A stretch of DNA of 64,000 nucleotides from positions 310,001 through 374,000 of the forward strand of contig NZ_JACHJK010000009.1 of the NCBI RefSeq assembly GCF_014203595.1, written 5' to 3'. Each line of letters opens with the position of its first letter. Position 1 is the first letter of the stretch. Of this stretch, positions 22,492 to 30,565 are shown one piece after another. This DNA is from Streptomyces echinatus (GTDB lineage Bacteria; Actinomycetota; Actinomycetes; Streptomycetales; Streptomycetaceae). The notes beneath the pieces were generated by a model. The model was not told where the DNA came from. It was given only the letters and a program-made list of their open reading frames with translations, and did no database searches. A program made the position numbers and the translations under genes.

Positions 22492-24297
22492 ATGGCCACT
22501 CCCCTGTCCGACACCCCTCTGTCCCCGCTCAAGACGATCGCCGTCATCGGCCTCGGCACCATGGGCACCGGTATCACCGAGGTCCTCGCCAGGGCCGGCC
22601 GCGAGGTGATCGGCATCGACATCGGCGAGGCCCAGACCGCGAAGGCGCTCGCCGCCCTGGAGGCCGCCACGGCCCGGGCCGTGGAACGCGGCCGGCTCAC
22701 CGAGGAGGAGCGTGCCGGGGCGCTGGCCCGGGTGCGCACCGCCACCGACCTCTCCGCGGCGGCCGACGCCGACCTCGTCATCGAGGTGGTCCCGGAGTCG
22801 TACGAGATCAAGCACCAGATCTTCCGGGAGCTGGACGGCATCGTCCGCCCGGAGACGATCCTCGCGACCGGCACCAACGCCCTGTCCGTGACCCGGCTGG
22901 CCGCCGACTCGGCCCGCCCCGAGCGCGTGCTCGGCCTGCACTTCTTCAACCCGGCGCCGGCGATGAAGCTGGTCGAGGTGGTCTCCTCGGTGCTGACCGC
23001 GCCGGGGGCCGTCGCCGCCGTCACCGACCTGGCGATCGAGCTGGGCAAGGAGCCGGTCGCGGTCGGCGACCGCCCGGGCTTCGTCGCGGACGGGCTGCTC
23101 TTCGGCTACCTGAACCAGGCCGCCGCGATGTACGAGGCCCGGTACGCCTCCCGCGAGGACATCGACGCCGCCATGCGGCTCGGCTGCGGCCTGCCGATGG
23201 GCCCGCTCGCGCTGCTGGACCTGATCGGCGTCGACACGGCGCGTACGGTCCTGGAGGCCATGTACGCCGAGTCCCGGGACCGGCTGCACGCCCCTGCCCC
23301 GGTCCTCAAGCAGCTCAGCGAGGCGGGTCTGACGGGCCGCAAGGCCGGGCGGGGTTTCTACACGTACGAGGCGCCGGGCAGCGGCACGGTGGTGCCGGAC
23401 GCGCTCACCCCGGCGGAGGGCGCCGCGGCCGCCGCGGGCCGCGAGGTCCGCTCGGTCGGTGTCGCGGGCTCCGGGACCATGGCCTCCGGTATCGCCGAGG
23501 TGTTCGCCAAGGCGGGCTACGAGGTCGTGCTGGCCGCCCGCAGCGAGGAGAAGGCCCAGACGGCCAAGGCCCGCATCGGCAAGTCCCTGGCCCGGTCCGT
23601 GGACAAGGGCCGGCTGACCGCGGAGGCCGCCGCGCAGATCCTGGACCGGATCGCCCCGGCCGGTTCCTACGACGCCTTCGCCGACGTCGACCTGGCCGTC
23701 GAGGCGGTCGCCGAGGACCTGGAGGTCAAGCGGCAACTGTTCGCGACGCTGGACAAGGTCTGCAAGCCGGGCGCGGTCCTGGCCACCACCACGTCGTCGC
23801 TGCCCGTCGTGGCCTGCGCCCGCGCCACCTCGCGCCCGCAGGACGTGATCGGCATGCACTTCTTCAACCCGGCGCCGGCCATGAAGCTGGTCGAGGTCGT
23901 GCGCACGGTGCTGACCGCGGACGACGTGCACGCGACGGTCCGCGAGGTCTGCGGCCGGATCAGGAAGCACGCGGTGGACTGCGGGGACCGCGCGGGCTTC
24001 ATCGTGAACGCGCTGCTCTTCCCGTACCTCAACAACGCGATCAAGATGGTGCAGGAGCACTACGCCTCGCTCGACGAGATCGACGCGGCGATGAAGCTCG
24101 GCGGCGGCTACCCGATGGGCCCGTTCGAACTGCTGGACGTGGTCGGGCTGGACGTCTCGCTGGCGATCGAGAAGGTGCTGCACCGCGAGTTCCGCGACCC
24201 GGGTCTCGCCCCGGCCCCGCTGCTGGAGCATCTGGTGGCCGCGGGCTGCCTCGGCCGCAAGACCGGCCGCGGCTTCCGCGAGTATGCCCGCCGCTGA
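22492..24297 (+). CDS. tandem-duplicated 3-hydroxyacyl-CoA dehydrogenase
   Basis: The 601-residue protein contains two full 3-hydroxybutyryl-CoA dehydrogenase modules. Module 1 (about 12-300) has TIAVIGLGTMGTGITEVLAR, GLHFFNPAPAMKLVEVVSS and DRPGFVADGLLFGYLNQAAA. Module 2 (about 320-601) has SVGVAGSGTMASGIAEVFAK, GMHFFNPAPAMKLVEVVRT and DRAGFIVNALLFPYLNNAIK. Both keep the NAD-binding glycines and the catalytic His of HFFNP, so both may be active. The enzyme converts 3-hydroxyacyl-CoA to acetoacyl-CoA, or the reverse. In this setting it would supply or drain the crotonyl-CoA branch used by the downstream ethylmalonyl-CoA operon. Common single-module enzymes have about 285 residues. The ATG at 22492 is preceded by GGAG. 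Confidence 0.9.
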   Translation: MATPLSDTPLSPLKTIAVIGLGTMGTGITEVLARAGREVIGIDIGEAQTAKALAALEAATARAVERGRLTEEERAGALARVRTATDLSAAADADLVIEVVPESYEIKHQIFRELDGIVRPETILATGTNALSVTRLAADSARPERVLGLHFFNPAPAMKLVEVVSSVLTAPGAVAAVTDLAIELGKEPVAVGDRPGFVADGLLFGYLNQAAAMYEARYASREDIDAAMRLGCGLPMGPLALLDLIGVDTARTVLEAMYAESRDRLHAPAPVLKQLSEAGLTGRKAGRGFYTYEAPGSGTVVPDALTPAEGAAAAAGREVRSVGVAGSGTMASGIAEVFAKAGYEVVLAARSEEKAQTAKARIGKSLARSVDKGRLTAEAAAQILDRIAPAGSYDAFADVDLAVEAVAEDLEVKRQLFATLDKVCKPGAVLATTTSSLPVVACARATSRPQDVIGMHFFNPAPAMKLVEVVRTVLTADDVHATVREVCGRIRKHAVDCGDRAGFIVNALLFPYLNNAIKMVQEHYASLDEIDAAMKLGGGYPMGPFELLDVVGLDVSLAIEKVLHREFRDPGLAPAPLLEHLVAAGCLGRKTGRGFREYARR

Positions 24298-24433
24298 CGG
24301 CGGCGGTGACTGGTTCCGGACGGAGCCGGACTGGGGCGGACTGCTCGACCCGGCCGGTGTCCCCCTGCCCCCCGCGGGCGGGGGACACCCCGGACCCGCG
24401 CACCGAGCTGCGCACATGCAGTACGTTCGGGTC

Positions 24434-25255
24434 ATGTCCCAGCCCGCCAGGTCCTCACGTACACCAGTTACGCCCGACGCGCCGGAAAGTGCCGCAGGCA
24501 GCCGCGCCGCCGCCCAGCGGCTCAAAATGCGCCGAGAACTGGCGGCAGCAGCCATGGAGCTGTTCGCGACCAAGGGGTACGAAGCCACCACCGTCGACGA
24601 GATCGCCGCCGCCGCCGGGGTCGCCCGGCGCACCTTCTTCCGCCACTTCCGCTCCAAGGAAGAGGCGATCTTCCCGGACCACGACGACACCCTGATCCGC
24701 GCGGAGGCGGTGCTCAACGCCGCTCCCGCCCACGAGCACCCGCTCGACACCGTGTGCCGTGGCATCAAGGAGGTCATGAAGATGTACGCGGCGCGGCCGG
24801 AGATCTCGGTCGCCCGCTACAAGCTCACGCGCGAGGTGCCCACCCTGCGCGAGGCCGAGATCGCCTCCGTGGCCCGCTACGAGCGCCTGTTCACCCGCTA
24901 TCTGCTCGGTCACTTCGACGAGCACGCGCACGCCGACGACGCCAACGACGACCCGCTGCTGGCCGAGGTCGCCGCCTCGGCCGTGGTCACCGCCCACAAC
25001 CACGTCCTCAGGCGCTGGCTCCGGGCGGGCGGCCAGGGCGACGTGGAGGCCCAGCTGGACCACGCCTTCGCCATCGTGCGCAAGACCTTCGGCAGCGGCA
25101 TCGGGGCCGGCCGCGGCCCCGCCTCCGGGCCGGCCGCCGCGACCCCGCCGGCCACGGCCTCCGCGCACGGCGAGGTGCTGGTGACGGTCGCCCGGACCGA
25201 CGCCCCGCTGGAGGAGGTCATGCGGACCATCGAGGAGGCGCTGAAGGAGCGCTGA
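24434..25255 (+). CDS. TetR-family transcriptional regulator
   Basis: The 273-residue regulator has its helix-turn-helix at about residues 35-82 (LAAAAMELFATKGYEATTVD, EIAAAAGVARRTFFRHFRSK), followed by a ligand-binding domain with long helices and a flexible Pro/Ala-rich segment (about 215-240). The final helix ends EEVMRTIEEALKER. The ATG at 24434 (MSQPARSS) is chosen because the family start falls shortly before the HTH, and a start at 24416 is possible. Lying between the dehydrogenase and ccr genes, it may control either or both, with an acyl-CoA as the likely signal. A strong hairpin terminator follows its stop, isolating it from ccr. Confidence 0.9.
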   Translation: MSQPARSSRTPVTPDAPESAAGSRAAAQRLKMRRELAAAAMELFATKGYEATTVDEIAAAAGVARRTFFRHFRSKEEAIFPDHDDTLIRAEAVLNAAPAHEHPLDTVCRGIKEVMKMYAARPEISVARYKLTREVPTLREAEIASVARYERLFTRYLLGHFDEHAHADDANDDPLLAEVAASAVVTAHNHVLRRWLRAGGQGDVEAQLDHAFAIVRKTFGSGIGAGRGPASGPAAATPPATASAHGEVLVTVARTDAPLEEVMRTIEEALKER

Positions 25256-25276
25256 CGGTTCGCTTCCGCTGTGAGG

Positions 25277-25303
25277 ACGGCCACCCTTCGGGGTGGCCGT
25301 TTT
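25277..25303 (+). terminator. rho-independent terminator after the TetR gene
   Basis: ACGGCCACCC-TTCG-GGGTGGCCGT forms a perfect 10-bp stem with a stable UUCG loop, followed by TTT. It starts 21 bp after the TetR stop and ends transcription before the ccr promoter. Confidence 0.9.
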
Positions 25304-25412
25304 GGCGTGTCCGGGGCTGTTTTCTCAGGGATTTCAGAGGCTGTTCGATCGATCATCGCTCATTTGTTACGTAAAGATTTCATCTGAGAGGAAGTTCTGG
25401 CACTCAGTGCCT

Positions 25413-25440
25413 TGTCACCTGACACGCGGTGTCATACGTT
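25413..25440 (+). promoter_or_regulatory. candidate ccr promoter with palindrome between -35 and -10
   Basis: TTGTCA (25413-25418) and TACGTT (25435-25440) are spaced by 16 bp and fit the TTGnCn / TAnnnT pattern of vegetative Streptomyces promoters. The palindrome TGACAC-GCG-GTGTCA fills 25420-25434, between the two boxes, an ideal site for a repressor or promoter-twisting activator. Transcription would start near 25447, which gives a leader of about 230 nt before ccr. Confidence 0.55.
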
Positions 25441-25446
25441 GAAGGT

Positions 25447-25519
25447 GTCCGGGCGGCCGGCGAGCAGAGACCACTCGTTCGCCGGCTGTCCCCGCAAGCC
25501 ACGGCCTGCGCGCCCGGAC
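25447..25519 (+). other. structured RNA leader upstream of ccr
   Basis: Two adjoining perfect stems can form: outer GTCCGGGCG (25447-25455) with CGCCCGGAC (25511-25519), and inner GCCGGCGA (25456-25463) with TCGCCGGC (25479-25486). Starting at the predicted transcription start, this would fold the first 73 nt of the leader. No cobalamin-box consensus is present, although the operon encodes a B12 enzyme. Confidence 0.45.
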
Positions 25520-25676
25520 GCCTGCGTCACAGGCAACCTCCCGCGCCACAAAGCGCTGCCGAAGCACCACCCGGCCGAACCGACGGCACACCTCAAAACC
25601 CTCAGCAGCACTCATCGCAGCACCGACGAATCCCCAGCGCCCCTCCCTCAGGGCGCTCACCGCCGGAGGCAACACC

Positions 25677-27020
25677 GTGACCGTGAAGGACATCCTGGAC
25701 GCGATCCAGTCGAAGGACGCCACGTCCGCCGACTTCGCCGCTCTGCCGCTCCCCGACTCGTACCGCGCGATCACCGTGCACAAGGACGAGACGGAGATGT
25801 TCGCGGGCCTCGAGACCCGCGACAAGGACCCGCGCAAGTCGATCCACCTCGACGAGGTGCCCGTGCCGGAGCTCGGCCCGGGCGAGGCCCTGGTGGCCGT
25901 CATGGCCTCCTCGGTCAACTACAACTCGGTGTGGACCTCGATCTTCGAGCCGCTGTCCACCTTCGGGTTCCTGGAGCGCTACGGCCGCACCAACGAGCTG
26001 GCCAAGCGGCACGACCTGCCGTACCACATCATCGGCTCCGACCTCGCGGGCGTCGTCCTGCGCACCGGCCCGGGTGTCAACGCCTGGAAGCCGGGCGACG
26101 AGGTCGTCGCCCACTGCCTCTCCGTCGAGCTGGAGTCCTCGGACGGCCATAACGACACGATGCTCGACCCCGAGCAGCGCATCTGGGGCTTCGAGACCAA
26201 CTTCGGCGGCCTCGCCGAGATCGCGCTCGTCAAGTCCAACCAGCTGATGCCGAAGCCGGACCACCTCAGCTGGGAGGAGGCCGCGGCCCCGGGCCTGGTC
26301 AACTCCACCGCGTACCGCCAGCTGGTGTCCCGCAACGGCGCCGGCATGAAGCAGGGCGACAACGTCCTGATCTGGGGCGCGAGCGGCGGACTCGGCTCCT
26401 ACGCCACCCAGTTCGCCCTCGCCGGCGGCGCCAACCCGATCTGTGTCGTCTCCAGCGACCAGAAGGCGGACATCTGCCGCTCGATGGGCGCCGAGGCGAT
26501 CATCGACCGCAGCGCCGAGGGCTACAAGTTCTGGAAGGACGAGCAGACCCAGGACCCGAAGGAGTGGAAGCGCTTCGGCAAGCGCATCCGCGAGCTCACC
26601 GGCGGCGAGGACATCGACATCGTCTTCGAGCACCCCGGCCGCGAGACCTTCGGCGCGAGCGTCTTCGTCACCCGCAAGGGCGGCACGATCACCACCTGCG
26701 CCTCGACCTCGGGCTACATGCACGAGTACGACAACCGCTACCTGTGGATGTCGCTGAAGCGCATCATCGGCTCCCACTTCGCGAACTACCGCGAGGCCTG
26801 GGAGGCCAACCGGCTCATCGCCAAGGGCAAGATCCACCCGACCCTGTCGAAGACCTACTCCCTCGAGGACACCGGCCAGGCGGCCTACGACGTCCACCGC
26901 AACCTGCACCAGGGCAAGGTCGGCGTGCTGTGCCTGGCGCCCGAGGAAGGCCTGGGCGTGCGCGACGAGGAGATGCGCGCCAAGCACATCGACGCCATCA
27001 ACCGCTTCCGCAACATCTGA
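25677..27020 (+). CDS. ccr: crotonyl-CoA carboxylase/reductase
   Basis: The 447-residue enzyme reduces crotonyl-CoA with NADPH and adds CO2 to give (2S)-ethylmalonyl-CoA, the key step of the ethylmalonyl-CoA pathway and a source of polyketide extender units. The MDR fold is visible: a GroES-like N-terminal part and a nucleotide-binding WGASGGLGSYATQFALAGG at about residue 233. The CO2-binding residues of studied Ccr enzymes appear conserved: Asn81 (SSVNYNS), Phe172-Glu173 (GFETN) and His367 (GSHFAN), so it should be a true carboxylase and not only a reductase. The GTG start at 25677 follows GGAGG. It heads the five-gene pathway operon. Confidence 0.96.
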   Translation: MTVKDILDAIQSKDATSADFAALPLPDSYRAITVHKDETEMFAGLETRDKDPRKSIHLDEVPVPELGPGEALVAVMASSVNYNSVWTSIFEPLSTFGFLERYGRTNELAKRHDLPYHIIGSDLAGVVLRTGPGVNAWKPGDEVVAHCLSVELESSDGHNDTMLDPEQRIWGFETNFGGLAEIALVKSNQLMPKPDHLSWEEAAAPGLVNSTAYRQLVSRNGAGMKQGDNVLIWGASGGLGSYATQFALAGGANPICVVSSDQKADICRSMGAEAIIDRSAEGYKFWKDEQTQDPKEWKRFGKRIRELTGGEDIDIVFEHPGRETFGASVFVTRKGGTITTCASTSGYMHEYDNRYLWMSLKRIIGSHFANYREAWEANRLIAKGKIHPTLSKTYSLEDTGQAAYDVHRNLHQGKVGVLCLAPEEGLGVRDEEMRAKHIDAINRFRNI

Positions 27021-27037
27021 GACACCCGGGGTCATAG

Positions 27038-29086
27038 ATGACTGAGCGTCAGTCCGCCGAAGGCAGGCGGGAGAAGGACCGGCCGTGGCTCATGCGCACG
27101 TACGCCGGCCACTCCACGGCCGAGGCGTCCAACGAGCTGTACCGGCGCAACCTCGCCAAGGGCCAGACCGGTCTGTCGGTGGCGTTCGACCTGCCGACCC
27201 AGACCGGCTACGACTCCGACCACATCCTCGCCCGCGGCGAGGTCGGCCGGGTCGGCGTGCCCGTCGCGCACCTCGGTGACATGCGCCGGCTGTTCCAGGA
27301 CATCCCCCTGGAGCAGATGAACACCTCGATGACGATCAACGCCACCGCCATGTGGCTGCTGGCGCTCTACCAGGTCGTCGCCGAGGAGCAGGGCGCGGAC
27401 ATCACCAAGCTCCAGGGCACGACCCAGAACGACATCGTCAAGGAGTACCTGTCCCGCGGGACGCACGTCTTCCCGCCCGGACCGAGCCTCCGCCTGACGA
27501 CGGACATGATCGCGTACACGGTCTCCCACATCCCGAAGTGGAACCCGATCAACATCTGCAGCTACCACCTGCAGGAGGCCGGGGCCACGCCGGTGCAGGA
27601 GATCGCGTACGCGATGTCCACCGCGATCGCCGTCCTCGACGCCGTGCGCGACTCCGGCCAGGTGCCGCAGGAGCGCATGGGCGACGTGGTCGCCCGGATC
27701 TCCTTCTTCGTGAACGCGGGCGTCCGCTTCGTCGAGGAGATGTGCAAGATGCGGGCGTTCGGCCGCATCTGGGACAAGATCACGCAAGAGCGGTACGGCA
27801 TCGAGAACCCCAAGCAGCGCCGGTTCCGCTACGGCGTCCAGGTGAACTCGCTCGGCCTGACCGAGGCGCAGCCGGAGAACAACGTCCAGCGGATCGTGCT
27901 GGAGATGCTCGCGGTGACCCTCTCGAAGGACGCACGCGCGCGTGCCGTGCAGCTGCCCGCCTGGAACGAGGCGCTCGGCCTGCCCCGGCCCTGGGACCAG
28001 CAGTGGTCGCTGCGCATCCAGCAGGTCCTCGCCTACGAGAGCGACCTGCTGGAGTACGAGGACATCTTCGAGGGCTCGAAGGTGATCGAGGCGAAGGTGG
28101 ACCAGCTGGTCGGGGACGTCCTCGCGGAGATCGACCGCATCCAGGAGATGGGCGGCGCGATGGCCGCCGTGGAGTCCGGCTACCTGAAGTCGCAGCTGGT
28201 CGCCTCGCACGCCGAGCGCCGGGCCCGGATCGAGTCCGGCCAGGAGAAGATCATCGGCGTCAACATCTTCGAGGGCACCGAGCCCAACCCGCTGACCGCC
28301 GACCTGGACACCGCGATCCAGACGGTGGACCCGGCGGTCGAGAACCGGGTCATCGAGTCGCTCCAGCGCTGGCGGGACACCCGCTACCAGCCGCCCTTCA
28401 ACCACCCGCGCCCCTGCAAGGCGCTGGAGCGGCTGAAGGAGGCGGCCAAGGGCACCGGCAACCTCATGGAGGCCACGCTGGAGTGCGCCCGCGCAGGGGT
28501 CACCACCGGCGAGTGGGCGGGCGCCCTGCGCGAGGTGTTCGGCGAGTACCGGGCGCCCACCGGGGTCTCCTCGGCGCCGGTCGCCGTGCCCGCCGAGGCC
28601 GGCTCGGCCCTCGCCGAGGTCCGCGCCAAGGTGGACGCCACCGCGCGCGACCTGGGGGTCGGCAAGCTGCGCTTCCTGGTCGGCAAGCCGGGCCTGGACG
28701 GGCACTCCAACGGCGCCGAGCAGATCGCCGTCCGTGCGCGCGACGCCGGCTTCGAGGTGGTCTACCAGGGCATCCGGCTCACCCCGGAGCAGATCGTGGA
28801 CGCGGCCCTGGCGGAGGACGTCCACGCGGTCGGCCTGTCGATCCTGTCCGGCTCGCACGCCCAGCTGGTCCCTGACGTGCTGGAGCGGCTGCGTGTGGCC
28901 GGTGCCACAGATATACCGGTGATCGCAGGTGGCATCATCCCGAACGGTGACGCCGAACAGCTCAGGGCCGCCGGCGTGGCCGCGGTGTTCACCCCGAAGG
29001 ACTTCGACATCACCGGGATCATCGGCCGCATCGCCGACGAGATCCGGAAAGCGAACAAGCTCGACCCCCTGGAGGTCCCCGCATGA
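27038..29086 (+). CDS. meaA: ethylmalonyl-CoA mutase (MeaA-type, B12-dependent)
   Basis: The 682-residue enzyme converts ethylmalonyl-CoA to methylsuccinyl-CoA by adenosylcobalamin radical chemistry. The N-terminal catalytic barrel begins RPWLMRTYAGHSTAEASNEL and includes FDLPTQTGYDSDH and NTSMTINATAMWLL. The C-terminal cobalamin domain (from about residue 540) has the DxHxxG motif in GLDGHSNGAEQ, then SILSGSHAQLVPDVL and VIAGGIIPNGD. Length and single-chain form fit MeaA/Ecm and distinguish it from two-subunit methylmalonyl-CoA mutases. It starts 17 bp after ccr and overlaps the lyase gene by ATGA, so the two are translationally coupled. Confidence 0.95.
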   Translation: MTERQSAEGRREKDRPWLMRTYAGHSTAEASNELYRRNLAKGQTGLSVAFDLPTQTGYDSDHILARGEVGRVGVPVAHLGDMRRLFQDIPLEQMNTSMTINATAMWLLALYQVVAEEQGADITKLQGTTQNDIVKEYLSRGTHVFPPGPSLRLTTDMIAYTVSHIPKWNPINICSYHLQEAGATPVQEIAYAMSTAIAVLDAVRDSGQVPQERMGDVVARISFFVNAGVRFVEEMCKMRAFGRIWDKITQERYGIENPKQRRFRYGVQVNSLGLTEAQPENNVQRIVLEMLAVTLSKDARARAVQLPAWNEALGLPRPWDQQWSLRIQQVLAYESDLLEYEDIFEGSKVIEAKVDQLVGDVLAEIDRIQEMGGAMAAVESGYLKSQLVASHAERRARIESGQEKIIGVNIFEGTEPNPLTADLDTAIQTVDPAVENRVIESLQRWRDTRYQPPFNHPRPCKALERLKEAAKGTGNLMEATLECARAGVTTGEWAGALREVFGEYRAPTGVSSAPVAVPAEAGSALAEVRAKVDATARDLGVGKLRFLVGKPGLDGHSNGAEQIAVRARDAGFEVVYQGIRLTPEQIVDAALAEDVHAVGLSILSGSHAQLVPDVLERLRVAGATDIPVIAGGIIPNGDAEQLRAAGVAAVFTPKDFDITGIIGRIADEIRKANKLDPLEVPA

Positions 29087-30045
29087 CGACCGTCAACCGC
29101 CTTCGCCCGCGGCGCTCGTGCCTGGCCGTACCCGGCTCGAACCCGCGCTTCCTCGAGAAGGCGCAGGGCCTCGCGGCGGACCAGGTCTTCCTCGACCTGG
29201 AGGACGCGTGCGCGCCGCTCGCCAAGCCCGAGGCGCGGCACACCATCGTCAAGTTCCTGAACGAGGGTGACTGGACGGGCAAGACGCGGGTGGTCCGCGT
29301 CAACGACTGGACGACCGAGTGGACGTACCGCGACGTCGTGACCGTCGTCGAGGGCGCCGGCCAGAACCTCGACTGCATCATGCTGCCGAAGGTGCAGACG
29401 GCCCAGCAGGTCGTCGCCCTGGACCTGCTGCTGACGCAGATCGAGAAGACCATGGGCTTCGAGGTCGGCAAGATCGGCATCGAGGCGCAGATCGAGAACG
29501 CGCAGGGCCTGAACAACGTCAACGAGATCGCGCAGGCCTCCCCGCGCGTCGAGACGATCATCTTCGGCCCGGCCGACTTCATGGCGTCCATCAACATGAA
29601 GTCGCTGGTCGTGGGCGAGCAGCCGCCCGGCTACCCGGCGGACGCCTACCACTACATCCTGATGAAGATCCTGATGGCCGCCCGCGCCAACAACCTCCAG
29701 GCGATCGACGGCCCCTACCTGCAGATCCGCAACGTCGAGGGCTACCGCGAGGTGGCCCAGCGCGCCGCCGCGCTCGGCTTCGACGGCAAGTGGGTGCTGC
29801 ACCCCGGCCAGGTCGAGGCGTCCAACGAGATCTTCTCGCCGTCGCAGGAGGACTACGACCACGCCGAGCTGATCCTGGACGCGTACGACTACTACACGTC
29901 CGAGGCGGGCGGCAAGAAGGGCTCCGCGATGCTCGGCGACGAGATGATCGACGAGGCCAGCCGCAAGATGGCCCTGGTCATCTCCGGCAAGGGCCGGGCC
30001 GCCGGCATGCAGCGGACCAGCAAGTTCGAGATCCCGGAGGCCTGA
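29083..30045 (+). CDS. L-malyl-CoA/beta-methylmalyl-CoA lyase (HpcH/HpaI family)
   Basis: The 320-residue member of the CitE-like aldolase family begins RPRRSCLAVPGSNPRFLEKA and holds FLDLEDACAPLAKPEAR (metal-binding Glu/Asp region), EAQIENAQGLNNVNEIAQ and IIFGPADFMASINM, the acidic residues that bind Mg and CoA ester. It ends with GKWVLHPGQVEASNEIFSPS. In the ethylmalonyl-CoA pathway it splits beta-methylmalyl-CoA into glyoxylate and propionyl-CoA and can also handle malyl-CoA. The start overlaps the meaA stop (ATGA). The pathway setting makes this assignment firm, although citrate lyase-like side activities cannot be excluded. Confidence 0.92.
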   Translation: MTTVNRLRPRRSCLAVPGSNPRFLEKAQGLAADQVFLDLEDACAPLAKPEARHTIVKFLNEGDWTGKTRVVRVNDWTTEWTYRDVVTVVEGAGQNLDCIMLPKVQTAQQVVALDLLLTQIEKTMGFEVGKIGIEAQIENAQGLNNVNEIAQASPRVETIIFGPADFMASINMKSLVVGEQPPGYPADAYHYILMKILMAARANNLQAIDGPYLQIRNVEGYREVAQRAAALGFDGKWVLHPGQVEASNEIFSPSQEDYDHAELILDAYDYYTSEAGGKKGSAMLGDEMIDEASRKMALVISGKGRAAGMQRTSKFEIPEA

Positions 30046-30050
30046 GCGCG

Positions 30051-30563
30051 ATGCAGTTCGGACGCACCTACGAGGAGTTCGAGGTCGGTGCGACGTACAA
30101 GCACTGGCCGGGCAAGACGGTCACGGAGTACGACGACCACCTGTTCTGTCTCCTCACCATGAACCACCACCCGCTCCACATGGACACCAACTACGCCGAG
30201 AAGACGACGGATTTCGGCAAGAACGTGGTGGTCGGGAACTACATCTACTCCCTCCTGCTCGGCATGTCCGTCCCGGACATCTCCGGCAAGGCGATCGCCA
30301 ACCTGGAGATCGAGTCGCTCAAGCACGTCGCGCCGACCTTCCACGGCGACACGATCTACGGCCAGACGACCGTGCTGGACAAGTGGCCGTCGAAGTCGAA
30401 GAACGACCGTGGCATCGTCTACGTCGAGACCAAGGGCTACAAGCAGGACGGCACCCTGGTGTGCGTCTTCCGCCGCAAGGTGATGGTGCCCACCGAGACG
30501 TACATCAAGGAGCGCGGCGGCGAGCAGCCCGGCCGCCCGGAACCGAAGCAGCAGGAGAAGTAG
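30051..30563 (+). CDS. mesaconyl-CoA hydratase (MaoC family)
   Basis: The 170-residue hot-dog-fold protein has the hydratase-2 region KTVTEYDDHLFCLLTMNHHP (Asp and His of the catalytic pair in the D-x4-N-x2-H pattern), followed by HMDTNYAEKTTDFGKNVVVG and the tail RRKVMVPTETYIKERG. It should add water to mesaconyl-CoA to form beta-methylmalyl-CoA, the substrate of the preceding lyase. Typical hydratases of this pathway can be double-domain; this is a short single-domain form common in Streptomyces. The ATG at 30051 lies 5 bp after the lyase stop, and the stop is 2 bp from the next start. Confidence 0.9.
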   Translation: MQFGRTYEEFEVGATYKHWPGKTVTEYDDHLFCLLTMNHHPLHMDTNYAEKTTDFGKNVVVGNYIYSLLLGMSVPDISGKAIANLEIESLKHVAPTFHGDTIYGQTTVLDKWPSKSKNDRGIVYVETKGYKQDGTLVCVFRRKVMVPTETYIKERGGEQPGRPEPKQQEK

Positions 30564-30565
30564 GC

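Larger units (their letters stand above)
25304..25676 (+). other. promoter and leader region of the ethylmalonyl-CoA operon
   Basis: After the terminator comes a relatively AT-rich stretch (about 25310-25400), then the promoter at 25413-25440, the structured leader at 25447-25519 and about 150 bp more before the ribosome site GGAGG (25664-25668) and the GTG start at 25677. A separate small palindrome GGCAC-TCA-GTGCC is at 25399-25411, just upstream of the -35 box. No convincing gene is seen. Confidence 0.7.

Noticed and set aside
25396..25434. Possible CIRCE (HrcA) site, from GCACTC near the ccr promoter
   Set aside because: CIRCE needs TTAGCACTC-N9-GAGTGCTAA. Here the GCACTC is followed directly by AGTGCC with a 3-bp spacer, and the downstream palindrome is unrelated.
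25447..25676. Cobalamin riboswitch before the operon with the B12-dependent mutase
   Set aside because: No B12-box consensus or matching core is seen in the leader, and the first gene (ccr) does not use B12.
27032..28858. 608-codon open frame antisense to the mutase gene
   Set aside because: It is the reverse of meaA, whose cobalamin and barrel motifs are complete. The composition (Val/Arg/His/Leu-rich) is typical of antisense frames.
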